Source of the DNA: Selaginella moellendorffii
Lineage: Eukaryota > Streptophyta > Lycopodiopsida > Selaginellales > Selaginellaceae
Reading direction: 5' to 3'
Assembly (NCBI RefSeq): GCF_000143415.4
Contig: NW_003314267.1
Location: 3,555,138 to 3,619,137 of the forward strand
DNA: 64,000 nucleotides
Shown: piece by piece, positions 48,778 to 58,819 of the stretch
Layout of the letters: every line of letters starts with the position of its first letter
Numbering within the stretch: the first letter of the stretch is position 1
Program-made: the position numbers and the translations under genes
The notes under the pieces: generated by a model
Databases searched by the model: none
Told to the model about the DNA's origin: nothing
Seen by the model: only the letters and a program-made list of their open reading frames with translations

Positions 48778-50140
48778 TGTGAGACACAAAACCCCTAGGC
48801 CCCAAAGTGGAGCTGAAAGGGTGCCACATGGTAGTGGCTAAAATGAAAGCCAAATGAGTGTAACACGTTTGGACTAGAAGTTCCAACTTGAAAGGTTGAG
48901 AGCGGGAGTGGAACTCCTAACTAAGGGCTCAAGGAACAAGTACGAAGTGATCAATAAGCGAGTCTCTAGAAAAGGGACACAAGAGGACCAACACATGACA
49001 CATGGAAGTGTCCGAGATGGACCCGAGATGGAGTCCAAGATGGACCCAAGATGGAGTCCAAGATGGACCCGAGATGGAGTCTAAGGTGGAGTCCGAGATG
49101 GACCCGAGATGGAGTCCGAGGTGGATCCGAAATGGAGTCCGAGGTGGACCAAGATGGTGTCCGAGATGGCGCTGCAGGGGGTTCCAAAAGTATAGTAGGG
49201 AGAGTGTGGGGGTTGGAGCCTAGTGGAGCCAATTTGGCCAGGAAAGGCCAGTTTGGCCCAGGAAGGCCATACCCAGCTATTGGGTGATAGGCTGACCATT
49301 AGGAAGTCCAAGATTAGAGTGAATATGGACAGACAAGTGGGGTAGCTTGGTGAAGTGTTCAAAAGCCGGCTTTAGTTTCCCCCAGGAAATCGAATGGTCA
49401 ATGCTCCCAATCCAAGTGTGGGTGGCACTACCTACTTGGATACCTGGCATGGCTCAACGAAACCTTGCTCTAAGCCCATGGCTAGAGCACCCAAGGGCGG
49501 TAGGTAAGGGGAGTACCCAGGTGGCTCGCATAAGGCCATGGTGTTCCGAAATGTTGCCCCAAAGTCCCAAACTATGGAAAGGAAGAGGAACAGACCTCTA
49601 GTGTATTGACTAAGGATATAGTCACATAGTGAGGAAGTCTCAGAGGACACTGGGACTTAGTGGTCAAGCCTGTGGGTCTTGACCCAGTGGCAGTGTTGGT
49701 GAACACAGCCATGGGTAGGACGGGACTTGGTGGAGACTGAAAAAGGGATATTGGGGGAAGGATGTTCCCCTTGTCGGTGGGCATCCTAAGGATGTTAAAG
49801 AGTGGATCTGGGATGACCACTCACGGATGGTTGGCCCAGTCTTGGAGAGACAAGACTGTGATGCAAGTGGTATTGGACTATCAGTGCAGCAAAGGTGATT
49901 GGGCATGGCCTTAGCGTAACAAGCTACTATGTCGGTGGTACCTTTGAGTGTCGGTTATGGGATCGGACACGTGGAGCACTTGGACCAGGTGCAAAGGTTG
50001 AGTGGCATGGATGCCATTCTCAGGGCGAACAAGTCCCAAGTCCTGAATTGGACTTATGGAGGTTGTGGATGAGACTCCTCCAAAGTGGTCAGAGGTGTGG
50101 TTAAGTGACTAAAGTAGAATGGAAAATTTAGTCACTTACA
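48778..50140 (+). repeat. LARD-D 3' LTR
   Basis: It begins TGTGAGACACAAAACCCC and ends GTCACTTACA, followed by the CTTGG duplication. It is only 1363 bp because its minisatellite (49010-49172) is short. It pairs with 20959-21611 by shared variants. Confidence 0.85.
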
Positions 50141-50785
50141 CTTGGATACTTAGTGTGGCTTAATAGAACCTCGCTCTAAGCCCATGGCTAGAGCACCCAA
50201 AGGCGGAAGGTAGAGAGAGTACCCATAAGGCTCGCGTGGGGCCACAATGTTCCAAAATGTTATCCCAAAGTCCCAGACTGTGGAAAGGAAGAGGGGCAAT
50301 CCTCTAGTGTAGTGACCAAGGTTACAATCATATGGTGTGAAAGTCCCAAAGGACAATAGGACTTAATGGTTGGGCATATGGGCTTTAATCTAGTGGTAGT
50401 GTTGATGAACACACCCATGGACAAAAAGGGACTTGGTGGGAACTGAAAAAGGGATATTAAGGAAGGTTATCCCCCATGTTTACGGGCATCTTAAGGATGC
50501 TAAGAAGTGAATATGGGATAACCACTCATAGACAGATAGTTTAGTTTTTGAGAGATAGGACTGTGATGCAAGTGGTGTTAGACCACTAGTGTGGCAAAGG
50601 TAAATAGATATAGCCTTAGTGTAATGGATTGATATGTTAGTGGTACCTTTGGGTGTCGGTCATAGGATAGGACACGTGGAGCACTTAGACCAAATGCAAA
50701 GGTTAAGTGGTAAGGATGCCATTCTCAAGGTTAGCAAGCCCCAAGTCCAAAATAGGACTTATGAAGGTTATAAGTAAGACTCCTT
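50141..50785 (+). repeat. LARD-A 3' LTR, second part
   Basis: It resumes at CTTGGATACTTAGTGTGG, exactly where the copy ending at 20958 stops. It continues, well diverged, to GACTCCTT, where the MITE is inserted. Confidence 0.8.
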
Positions 50786-51072
50786 ATGCTTTATTTCGTT
50801 AAAGTGGAACTTTTCATTATCCCACTTATGGTGTGTGGCCACATGCCATTTTTATAAGAACAATAAAAAATTGAAGTTTTAGCTTTATAATTTATAAATT
50901 AAAAACTTTTCATATGATTTTGTGTTATAATATTGTGAAATATAAAAAATAAATTTAAAAACTGATAGAAATATTAATAAATATTAATTAAGTACTAGGA
51001 AATGGCATGTGGACACATGCTAATTAATGTCCCACTTTACTGAATAAGTTCCACTTTAACGAAATAAAGCAT
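50786..51072. mobile_element. MITE of the T1 family
   Basis: It is a 287-bp element with terminal inverted repeats that are perfect over 27 bp (starting ATGCTTTATTTCGTTAAAGT) and flanked by CCTT on both sides. It holds two copies of the T1 palindrome, at 50829-50851 and 51001-51024, each a few tens of bases from an end. The inner part is AT-rich and non-coding. It shares its ends with T1 at 3289-3333, so it is probably a non-autonomous derivative of that family. Confidence 0.85.
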
Positions 51073-51080
51073 CCTTCAAG

Positions 51081-51500
51081 TGACTTTGATATTGTCGATT
51101 TTATTGTTCTTGAAGTTTGGGCCAGTATATGCAAACTAGCTTTGGCACTTCATAAGTATATGAAATCTTTAGTTAGGATAATTACAATCAACTAGTCATA
51201 TAACCCATATATTCTTATTTCCATTAAAAGGGCATGATTATATAAACAACTTTAATTGTTTGTTTATAGTACTCTATCTAAACCTTACTAATAGGTTTAT
51301 TTTGTATGTTCAAGAAGGTTAGGGACTTTAATTTCTCTCTCTATGTCACTTGTAAATAAAAACATATAATCTTTTTATAAGCTAGGTGACACATAGAGTA
51401 GCAAAAGTGGTTAAGACTATTAGTTATTTCTTTGTTGATGATGATCAAAAAGTGTTTGAGTGTTAGCACATTTTATGTAAATAGAGATAATTCCTTAACT
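51081..51500 (+). repeat. Diverged gypsy-like internal fragment
   Basis: It is collinear with 17612-18070, with many transitions. Neither copy has an intact reading frame. The remaining AT-rich sequence to about 52090 shows no gene. Confidence 0.6.
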
Positions 51501-52089
51501 CAATTAAGTTGGTGCATATTTTAATGTCTTTATCGACCATTGACTAATAATCTCTATTGAGCCAAGGAGAACCAACACCTCTATTTCCACTCTTAATTTT
51601 AAAGATAGGAATATATTTTGTTCAAGGGTATATAATACTTTTAAATAACTACTAATCAATAAAAATTAAACTAATTCCATTTTCTTTGATACCACATGTA
51701 ATACATTCTATCTCTTTCTTTTTAATCAACTGAAAATGTGGTAATTACTTTATAAGAGAGCTTTTAGTGGTTATTTTATCCCTATATATCATCCAAAATT
51801 TATGGTGATAATATATTCAGATCTCATTCTATGATCATATATACTATAAGAGTGAAAGAATTAGAGCACAAAACAATTCTCAAGTATATAGCTAAAAAGC
51901 AAAGAAATAAGAGTACAAAATAGTCCTAGAGCATCTATAATGCTTGGTTTGACAACAATATCTGAATCTCCTCAACTTTCAACTTCATGTTTCCTTTATT
52001 TTTTTACTTTTTCTTCATTGTTCTAGTGATTGCATTTCCCAAGTTGCTCACCCTTTTGCAAGTCACCTAGATATGGCAATTTTGTCACT

Positions 52090-52740
52090 GCATCAGGTGA
52101 GTATTTGCTACAATCCCAATATAAGAGATATAGTACGAATTGATATGTTGATAATAAGGTGGAAGAAAGTTAATTGCATCCTTATTTGAAATGAAAAGTC
52201 TATTATATATCAATGACTGTGTCAATGTCAAATCTCATAATTGCAAATTAGTATTCTCATCTACAACCATTACTTTCATGCAAGATTACCTTTCAATATT
52301 GGAAGTGTAGATGGACTTGATTCTTTGATGTCAGATTACTTTGAGTCTTTCAAAAAATTTGAGTTTTATTATTATTATGCAAAAAGCACTAACTTTTCAT
52401 GGTATTGTAATTTATATATTAATTCATATAAAAAACTCTTTCTGCCTATTTATATCCCCATCCTCTTATATAACAAGATCAAAGCATATATTTATGATGA
52501 ATCTCCATTAGGAATTTTTAGGAGTTGTTTGTATCATGTTGCTTATTTCTTCATTTTTCTTACTCTAGACTATTCTTTTAAAAGGAACATAAACATTTTT
52601 ATTAATGGTGACAATAATTTTTACATCCCCAAATGGGTCATAAGGTAATATAGAGATTGTGGTAGTGAAAAACAAATTATATTCTCACATTCACTTACAC
52701 TATAACTCTTACTAACAGATTTAAACAACTATCATAAATA
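52090..52740 (+). repeat. Partial second copy of the T2 right end
   Basis: From about 52090 the sequence follows the last exon and downstream region of the T2 plus gene (44930-45120). It then jumps to the equivalent of 46230-46720, lacking the zinc-finger ORF segment. A 135-residue open frame (52241-52648) is AT-rich and not supported as a gene. The AT-rich interval 52741-53133 shows nothing further. Confidence 0.6.
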
Positions 52741-53133
52741 AAATATTACAAATTAAACTTAATAAATCTATAATTGAAACTCTAGTGTTATTATTTTTTA
52801 AACAAAATTACATAATATATTATTTTCTTATAAGCTGTTTTATTATTTTATTAGTATAGATTTTGTTGAAGTAAAATATGCTAATATAAATATATTTGTA
52901 ATATATTTTATAATATTATAATTGATAGCTAAGAAAATTCAGGTCTAAATAATTTAGAAATAGGAATTCTGGATCACTACTTACATAAAAGAATTTATAA
53001 ATTTCCAAAGTAAACCAAGTGTTGTAATCAATAACTCTATCTTTTTGAACTATATTTTCTATAAAGACACATGTATGCACAATAAAGAACAAATGATACT
53101 ATAAATAGTTTTAAATTTTAGTCTAGTGTATTA

Positions 53134-54007
53134 ATGATTTTTATTTGTAATTTCCTAATATTTTTTGTTAGTAATATTTATTGTAGAGGACATATTGAAT
53201 GGGGAGAAAATAACACATTTTATGAAAGTGAGATGAATCTTATTATAAAAAATGGTTTTAAGGAACTTATAAAAAGAATTCATACATATACTGATTATGC
53301 TCCAAATTATAATGATCTTACCTATGTAGATTTTGACAGAGGAGCTGTTGCAGTGAAAATTCAAAGAATTGATTTAATACCATCAACATGTTTACAAGAA
53401 AGTCACACTGTTCTTGGTTTGGTACTCAAAAAAGGTTTTGGAGATAAATCTTAATAAAAGACTCATGATTGAAACAGGCTCAAAGTCTTGTAAAATTGTG
53501 GGTGATAAGTTTATACTTCAATATAATTTTCTTTTATGGTTTGGTAACAATCATACAATATCTATGAATAATTTTAACACACATATTTATACGATGTCAC
53601 TGCCGCATAAATGTTTTATTGCTAAAAATACTTTAAATGCTGGTTTTGATAATGATATACTTTTTAAGGGACAAATGTTAATTTCTTCAAATGGTAAAAA
53701 TATTTTTTTTATTGAATCAAATTGTAAGGCTTCCCTTTATTCCGGTACAAATCTCTTATGGCAATCTAATAATTCTAAAGATTACTTTGAGTTATGTTAT
53801 TGGAAAACTCAAATTGATGGAAATTCTGTATTATATTCTGAAAAGAAAGAAGTTTTATGGTCAATAGAATATTATTGTGTAAATTGTTTTATTTTCACAT
53901 ATTCTATTATGCAGAACGACTGTAACTTTGTAATATATAACGCAATTACACCTCATAATGTAATATGGGATACAAAAACTAATAATCATAAAAAATGTTT
54001 AAAGTAG
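53134..54007 (+). pseudogene. GNA-type (bulb-type) lectin-like ORF pair, frameshifted
   Basis: Two overlapping frames (53134-53454 and 53414-54007) look like one gene broken at an A run near 53430. The first starts with a hydrophobic signal-like segment (MIFICNFLIFFVSNIYC). The second ends with a mannose-binding-lectin-like domain containing LISSNGKNIFFIESNCKA and the consensus QxDxNxVxY as QNDCNFVIY (about residues 167-175), followed by VIWDT. GNA-family domains bind mannose through this motif. The DNA is strongly AT-rich, unlike the GC-richer genes starting 500 bp downstream. The origin of the first domain is unknown. A functional spliced gene is possible but no intron fits obviously. Confidence 0.5.
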
Positions 54008-54537
54008 TAACTAAAACTATTAATTCATTTTTGTGAAAACACACAAAAAAAATTCCAAGTATATTCTAGCCTGATTTAGTAATATAGTTAATATATCCAA
54101 ATACTAAATAAATAAAATCAACCAAGCCCTGGAGTCGCTGGTGGGCAAGCTGCGCAGTAGCAGAGGAGCGCGCCTCCAGGCCGTGGCGTGCCAAGCATTG
54201 CGGCAACTGTGATGGATCGAGCAAGCCGCGTGCAGTTTTTAAGAAACCTGTCCAGCTTAGAAAAAATGAGAGTTTTTTCCTTGTTCGAAATAAGTGCGTG
54301 GTACAGTCCGTATGAGTCTCTATTCCACCTGGCGGCTACAGCATAAACACAACAGATGGCGCAGTGATCCTCTGCCTCCAAGCGTTCACCCGCTTAGTTT
54401 GGCAACGAGCCGCCCAACAGTGCCGAGGCGACGCTAAAACGCGTCCCAGGAAAGACCCATGAGAAAACTCCAATCGACTCGATTAAACAAAGTCCAGAGC
54501 ACTCTAAAAACCCAACAAGCACTAAAACAATTTTACT
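54008..54537. other. Intergenic, no supported gene
   Basis: An AT-rich segment passes abruptly at about 54115 into GC-richer sequence lying 3' of the first F-box gene. An 87-codon minus frame has no recognisable features. Confidence 0.5.
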
Positions 54538-55629
54538 TCAAGCCATTCTAACAAAGCAAGTGATTGTCACAGGAAAGGGAAACTCCGCAACTGCGTCCCA
54601 AACCAGCCTCCTGTTTGCCACATCTATCTTCCCTCTCAAAATCTCACAGTGTTTCAAACTTCCACTCGAATAAACCATCCTAGAGATTGCATAAATCGCG
54701 CCACGGATCACCAGCACTTTAAACCTGTCCGTCCTGGGCCACTTCTCGATCGCCACCCAAGCCTCTTGCACTGCTGAGTTATACCAGCGCATGGCCTCCC
54801 CTCCGTAGGAGATGACGTTCGTTCCCACCTCCATTGCAGGCTCAAAGCAATCACCGGAGACCACCTTCGTGGTCCGGAACTCTGGCTTCCCTGTTATCTG
54901 CTCTTGCGATTTCCACGCATTGGAGGCAGCCTCGTAGCGCATAAGTTCCATCGTTTTATCGTGAAAACCATACAAGATCTCGTCTCCAGCCGGCGAGAGC
55001 ACCACCCCGGCGCCCGAGACAAACCATTTTTCAATGGTGTCGCAGGTTCCCGTCTCCATATCATATACTATCACGTCCAGCTTGACGGAAGGATGAATAC
55101 CATAGACAGATCTCCTGTATTCCCAGCTGGAATATATCTTGCCACCAAAGGCGATGGCGTCGAACCAGTTACTCGCCCTCCTAGCCGGCGTCCTGTCCCA
55201 TGTCCACTTTGCACGGCCAATATCCAGCTTAAAGATGACATCTCTCGAGTGTGACCAGGACTTGCCAGGAGCCAAAGTCCACACGAAAACCATCCCGGAC
55301 CACGCCACCATCTGTGCTCGGCCCACTGGGAGCCCTTCTATCGGTGGGAGCTTTCGCCATGACCCCTGTGATCTGTCCAAAATGAGAATTTGGAGTACCT
55401 CGGAGTCGTTTCCCAGGCTCACGAGTGGAGTGTCTTGGAGGAGCGGGAGCTGGAAGTTGCGAGTGGTGTTAAGGAGATGAGCGTCGTATTGAAGAGCGCT
55501 GTCCATTAGAGCTCTCCAGGAGTTGGAGACTGCTCGGCACACCGGACGAGTATACCATGGCAACCTCGGTAGGATGTTCTCAAGAGCAAGCTCATCGCAG
55601 AGACCGGGAATGAGATCGGTATCGCTCAT
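54538..55629 (-). CDS. F-box/kelch-repeat protein (copy 1)
   Basis: An F-box lies near the N-terminus (about residues 5-45: LPWYTRPVCRAVSNSWRALM). Kelch-like strands follow (WSGMVFVWTLAPG, WFDAIAFGGKIYSSWE, a block ending in VISYGGEAMRWYN). F-box proteins recruit substrates to SCF ubiquitin ligases through SKP1; the kelch part would bind the target, which is not predictable here. I chose the ATG at 55629 (MSDTDLIPG) because the upstream frame runs into CGCTTTCAG, a 3' splice site also present before the paralogue, so the first intron is in the 5' UTR. It is a tandem duplicate of the next gene. Confidence 0.85.
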   Translation of the reverse strand: MSDTDLIPGLCDELALENILPRLPWYTRPVCRAVSNSWRALMDSALQYDAHLLNTTRNFQLPLLQDTPLVSLGNDSEVLQILILDRSQGSWRKLPPIEGLPVGRAQMVAWSGMVFVWTLAPGKSWSHSRDVIFKLDIGRAKWTWDRTPARRASNWFDAIAFGGKIYSSWEYRRSVYGIHPSVKLDVIVYDMETGTCDTIEKWFVSGAGVVLSPAGDEILYGFHDKTMELMRYEAASNAWKSQEQITGKPEFRTTKVVSGDCFEPAMEVGTNVISYGGEAMRWYNSAVQEAWVAIEKWPRTDRFKVLVIRGAIYAISRMVYSSGSLKHCEILRGKIDVANRRLVWDAVAEFPFPVTITCFVRMA

Positions 55630-55879
55630 ATCGCTCCTATCCTGAAAGCGAGTGTTAAAAACGGCCAGATCAAGAAAGAGCTCACAACGCACTCACAGAT
55701 CTTCCGCCTTAGACCGCTATACTTTGAGCACTATACTGCATCTGGAAATCACAAGGAACAAGACGTGAGAAAGAATACAAGAAAAAGAGGACAAAATTAC
55801 ATTGGTATAGCGGCGGCCAGCGGTGGAAAAACCGAGACAAAGGATCAATCGCATCGAAGAAACAGGGACATACTCATAC

Positions 55880-57013
55880 TTAAGTCATCCGAGTGAAGCA
55901 AGTGATCGCCACGGGAAAGCCAGCAACTGGTTCCCACACCATCCTCCTGCTTGCCACATCTATCTTTCCTTCGAAAATCTTGCAGCGTTTAATTTTCTTC
56001 GGATCGATCGACGTCGAGCCTGCGTAAAGGACGCCTCGGATCACAAAAACCTTGAAACTCGCTGCTTCTTCGGGCCTGTTCTCCGCAATCGCCATCCAAG
56101 TCTTTTGCACTGCCGAGTTATACCAGTGTATAGCATTGCCATCGAGGTAACCGTAAGTGATGGCATTGATTCCCAGCTTCACTGGAGGATCAAAGCAATC
56201 ACCACTCACTACCGTGAGCGTCGAGTTCCTGTGCTCTGTCTGCCTTGGTATCTCCTCTTGGGGCTTCCACGTACTCGACGCAGCATCGTAGCGCATGAGT
56301 TCCACTGTCTCCTTGTGCCACTGTAGACCATACAAGTTTTCGTCGCCAGCCGGCGAGAGCGCCACCGCAACGTTGGAAAAATTCCACTTTCCAATAGTGT
56401 TGTACGCGTCCACCTTCATATCAAATACTCTGACGTCCAGCTTGACAGGAGCACGGAGGCTATAGGGAGATCCCCTGTTTTCCCAGGTCGAGTATATCTT
56501 GCCACTAAAAGCGATGGCGTCGAACCAGTTACTGGAGTTTTTGGCCGGAATCACGTCCCACGTCCACTTAGCACCACCGACGTCGAGTTTAAAGATGAGA
56601 TCTCTCGAAGGTGACCAGCACTTGCCTGGTGCCAAAGTCCACACGAGAACCATGCCGGACCATGCAACAATCTTTGCTCGTCCCTCGGGTAGATTCTCTA
56701 TCGGCGGGAGCTTCCGCCACACCTGTGACCCCCGTGACCTGTCCGAAATGAGAGCTTCGAGTACCTCGTATTCGTTTCCCAGACAGACCACTGGAGCGTC
56801 TCGGAGCAGCGGGAGCTGGAAGTCGCGAGTGCTGCTGATGAGATGATCGTCGCGTAGAGCGCTGTCCACGAGAGCTTTCCAGGAGCTGGAGACTGCTCGG
56901 CACACCGGGCGAGTGTACCAAGGTAGCCTTGGCAAGATGTTCTCGAGCACCAACTCGTCGAAGAGGTCGGGAATGAAATCCATTTGGTTGTTCGTTTGCA
57001 AGGCAATCTCCAT
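55880..57013 (-). CDS. F-box/kelch-repeat protein (copy 2)
   Basis: It is a paralogue of the preceding gene, with LPWYTRPVCRAVSSSWKALV in the F-box and the same order of kelch-like strands (AWSGMVLVWTLAPGKCW, WFDAIAFSGKIYSTWE). The frame is intact over 377 codons. An in-frame Met at 56983 (MDFIPDLF) aligns with the start of copy 1 and could be the real start. The same CGCTTTCAG acceptor lies upstream (about 57090). The two genes are about 250 bp apart in tandem. Confidence 0.85.
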   Translation of the reverse strand: MEIALQTNNQMDFIPDLFDELVLENILPRLPWYTRPVCRAVSSSWKALVDSALRDDHLISSTRDFQLPLLRDAPVVCLGNEYEVLEALISDRSRGSQVWRKLPPIENLPEGRAKIVAWSGMVLVWTLAPGKCWSPSRDLIFKLDVGGAKWTWDVIPAKNSSNWFDAIAFSGKIYSTWENRGSPYSLRAPVKLDVRVFDMKVDAYNTIGKWNFSNVAVALSPAGDENLYGLQWHKETVELMRYDAASSTWKPQEEIPRQTEHRNSTLTVVSGDCFDPPVKLGINAITYGYLDGNAIHWYNSAVQKTWMAIAENRPEEAASFKVFVIRGVLYAGSTSIDPKKIKRCKIFEGKIDVASRRMVWEPVAGFPVAITCFTRMT

Positions 57014-57322
57014 TTATTGCTCTGCACTGTGCACGATTTGTCAAACTTGTCGTCCAACTTGGCGTTTCCGACAAGTGAAAAGCTTTCCTGAAAGCGCGTG
57101 TTATGAGACGGCAATTAAGATCATCCACCACGCAAGTACTTACGAATCAGCGGCTGTGTTTCCGGCGCCTTTCGGTGTCGATACTCTCGTAGGCCACGTA
57201 TCGGCCTTGAGCTCTCAAAGTGATAGCTATAAAAGTAAATTCAACATTATAGTAAAGCCAATATAAAAGTCAGTGAAGATTTACGCGTATCTCTCTCGAC
57301 GACGACGACGAACCTCAATTTG

Positions 57323-58758
57323 CTATCTGACCGCTACAGGCGGTTCGTCCTCTGGAATCTGGAGCAGCCAAGTTCCTCGTCTTAAAGCCTCAAAACAAAG
57401 TATGAGAGGATTTTTTACCTGGCCAAGCTCCCACTGCTCCACACCCCACGTCGCAGTCTCTTCTGGAGTTCTGCATGTTGTTTTTAAGTAACAAACGTTT
57501 CAAAACCAAAACAAGAAGCTTTTACATTGGTAAAACAGCCGCGGTCGGAGGAGAAACTGATGCGACAAAATTCGTTAGAACCGAATGGATGGTGTATTTG
57601 CTTAAGCTTACCAGAAGGCTGCTGGAATGGACTCTGGACAATCGCTGGAGTTGGCAGAGGACTGAAAGCATTTTGCATTGCATTATTGCTGCCGAAAGAT
57701 GACACCGGATTGAAAGGAGATGGCTGCTGCACGGTGAATGGCGATGGACTTTGAGGATTTTGTGGAAAAACCGACTGAGCAGGGAACGGGGAGGGTGATG
57801 GAAAGCTGAAAGCCGCTGGTTGGATCTGCTGAGGCGGAGAAATAACCGGTCCATTTCCAAATCCTCCCATGCTGTTACCGAGAGATAAGTTGACCAAAAC
57901 GTAGTAGCAAACATTACTTACTTGGTATCTTGCTTAAACATCTGAGATATAGGCGAGTTGTTTGGCACGAGCTTGCCAAAGATTGTACTTGACGCTAGTG
58001 GCGAAGGTTGGACATTGGAGAAGCCTTTGCTCGCTGGTCCTTTGTAAGGATCTCTCTTGAGGGCGTCAAATTCAGCCTCCTTGGCACGAAACATATATGC
58101 TTCCCTGCTCGTCTATGGTGCACGAATCAGTAACCCAGTTAAGAGAAGGAAAAAGCTTCGCTTACAATATCTCGGAGCGGCATTCCTTGTAGAGCAGATT
58201 CGTAAGCCATGGCTCGCAGCTCCTCAAAGCTTGTATCTCCAGAAATATCATTGGGAAGGCTAGAGAAGCAAAGAAAAAAGAGTTTTTTTCTTCCTTGAAC
58301 AAAAGGAAGAACAGGATGAAAGCGAACTTAACTGTTTCCAATGAGCGTAGCACGTCAAGCGCCAATAACTCGGCCTTTCATTCGTGAAATCATCTCGAAT
58401 TCTCTCCTTGCATGCTCTCGGATCATTGCACCTATTGGAAGAAAAGAGAGAAAAATCAAAGCACGATTGAGCAAGAATCGAAGGAAACAGAGAAAAGTAC
58501 CTGTGTTCTGGCGCTTGAACAGGCGCTTGAACAGCCTGATTTTGCCTCCCAAATCCCGCCTGAAAGAGCTCGATCAAAACCAAAACATCTCTTCAATCGG
58601 ATGCTACAAATCTACCTGTTGCTGGTGGAGAAATTTGCAATGCGCACCGAACCGGCAGCTGGAAAGACGAGAAATCAAGCCTGGATCGACCAAATCAAAC
58701 TCTTCACTTACGTCCCGCGCTGGAAATCTCGACAGACGACATCCTGCCTTCGAGCCAT
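57323..58758 (-). CDS. Zinc finger CCCH protein 16-like (NUP42/CG1-like nucleoporin)
   Basis: Nine exons join in frame: 58712-58758, 58616-58658, 58501-58559, 58333-58431, 58166-58259, 57922-58112, 57612-57871, 57419-57462 and 57323-57358, giving 290 residues. A CCCH finger is assembled across the first intron (C9-X7-C17-X5-C23-X3-H27). Then come a DDFTNERPSYWRLTCYAHWK block followed by a DISGDTSFEELRAMAY-type segment, a Pro/Ser/Phe-Gly-rich region with FGS/FGN repeats, and a C-terminal WELGQIPEDEPP motif. This order matches Arabidopsis CCCH16 and the NUP42/CG1 family, cytoplasmic-side nucleoporins involved in mRNA export. Introns are 42-73 nt. It is head-to-head with the next gene. Confidence 0.85.
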
Positions 58759-58819
58759 TCCCAAGAACCCTAAAAGAAGAACCAAAGAATATTCTGGGTT
58801 CAGGGTTTAGGGCTTCGGT
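58759..58819. promoter_or_regulatory. Bidirectional start region with two telo-boxes
   Basis: Only 61 bp separate the start codons of the minus CCCH16-like gene (58758) and the plus NTPase gene (58820). AACCCTAAA lies at 58766-58774 and AGGGTTTAGGG at 58802-58812. These are plant telo-box motifs in opposite orientation. Transcription must start inside or within the coding region of the neighbour. Confidence 0.6.

Larger units (their letters stand above)
20959..50140 (+). mobile_element. LARD-D: LTR retroelement inserted in LARD-A, filled with later insertions
   Basis: The outer LTRs (20959 on, and 48778-50140) share diagnostic variants. The 5-bp duplication CTTGG flanks both ends (20954-20958 and 50141-50145), and the outer flanks together rebuild the LTR of element A. 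Only the distal internal part (about 47095-48777) survives; the proximal part and the end of the 5' LTR were lost where B and T2 lie. Confidence 0.8.

Noticed and set aside
54118-54381. 87-codon minus frame next to the lectin-like pair
   Set aside because: It shows no domain, no splice context and sits in a composition boundary; it is not supported as a gene.
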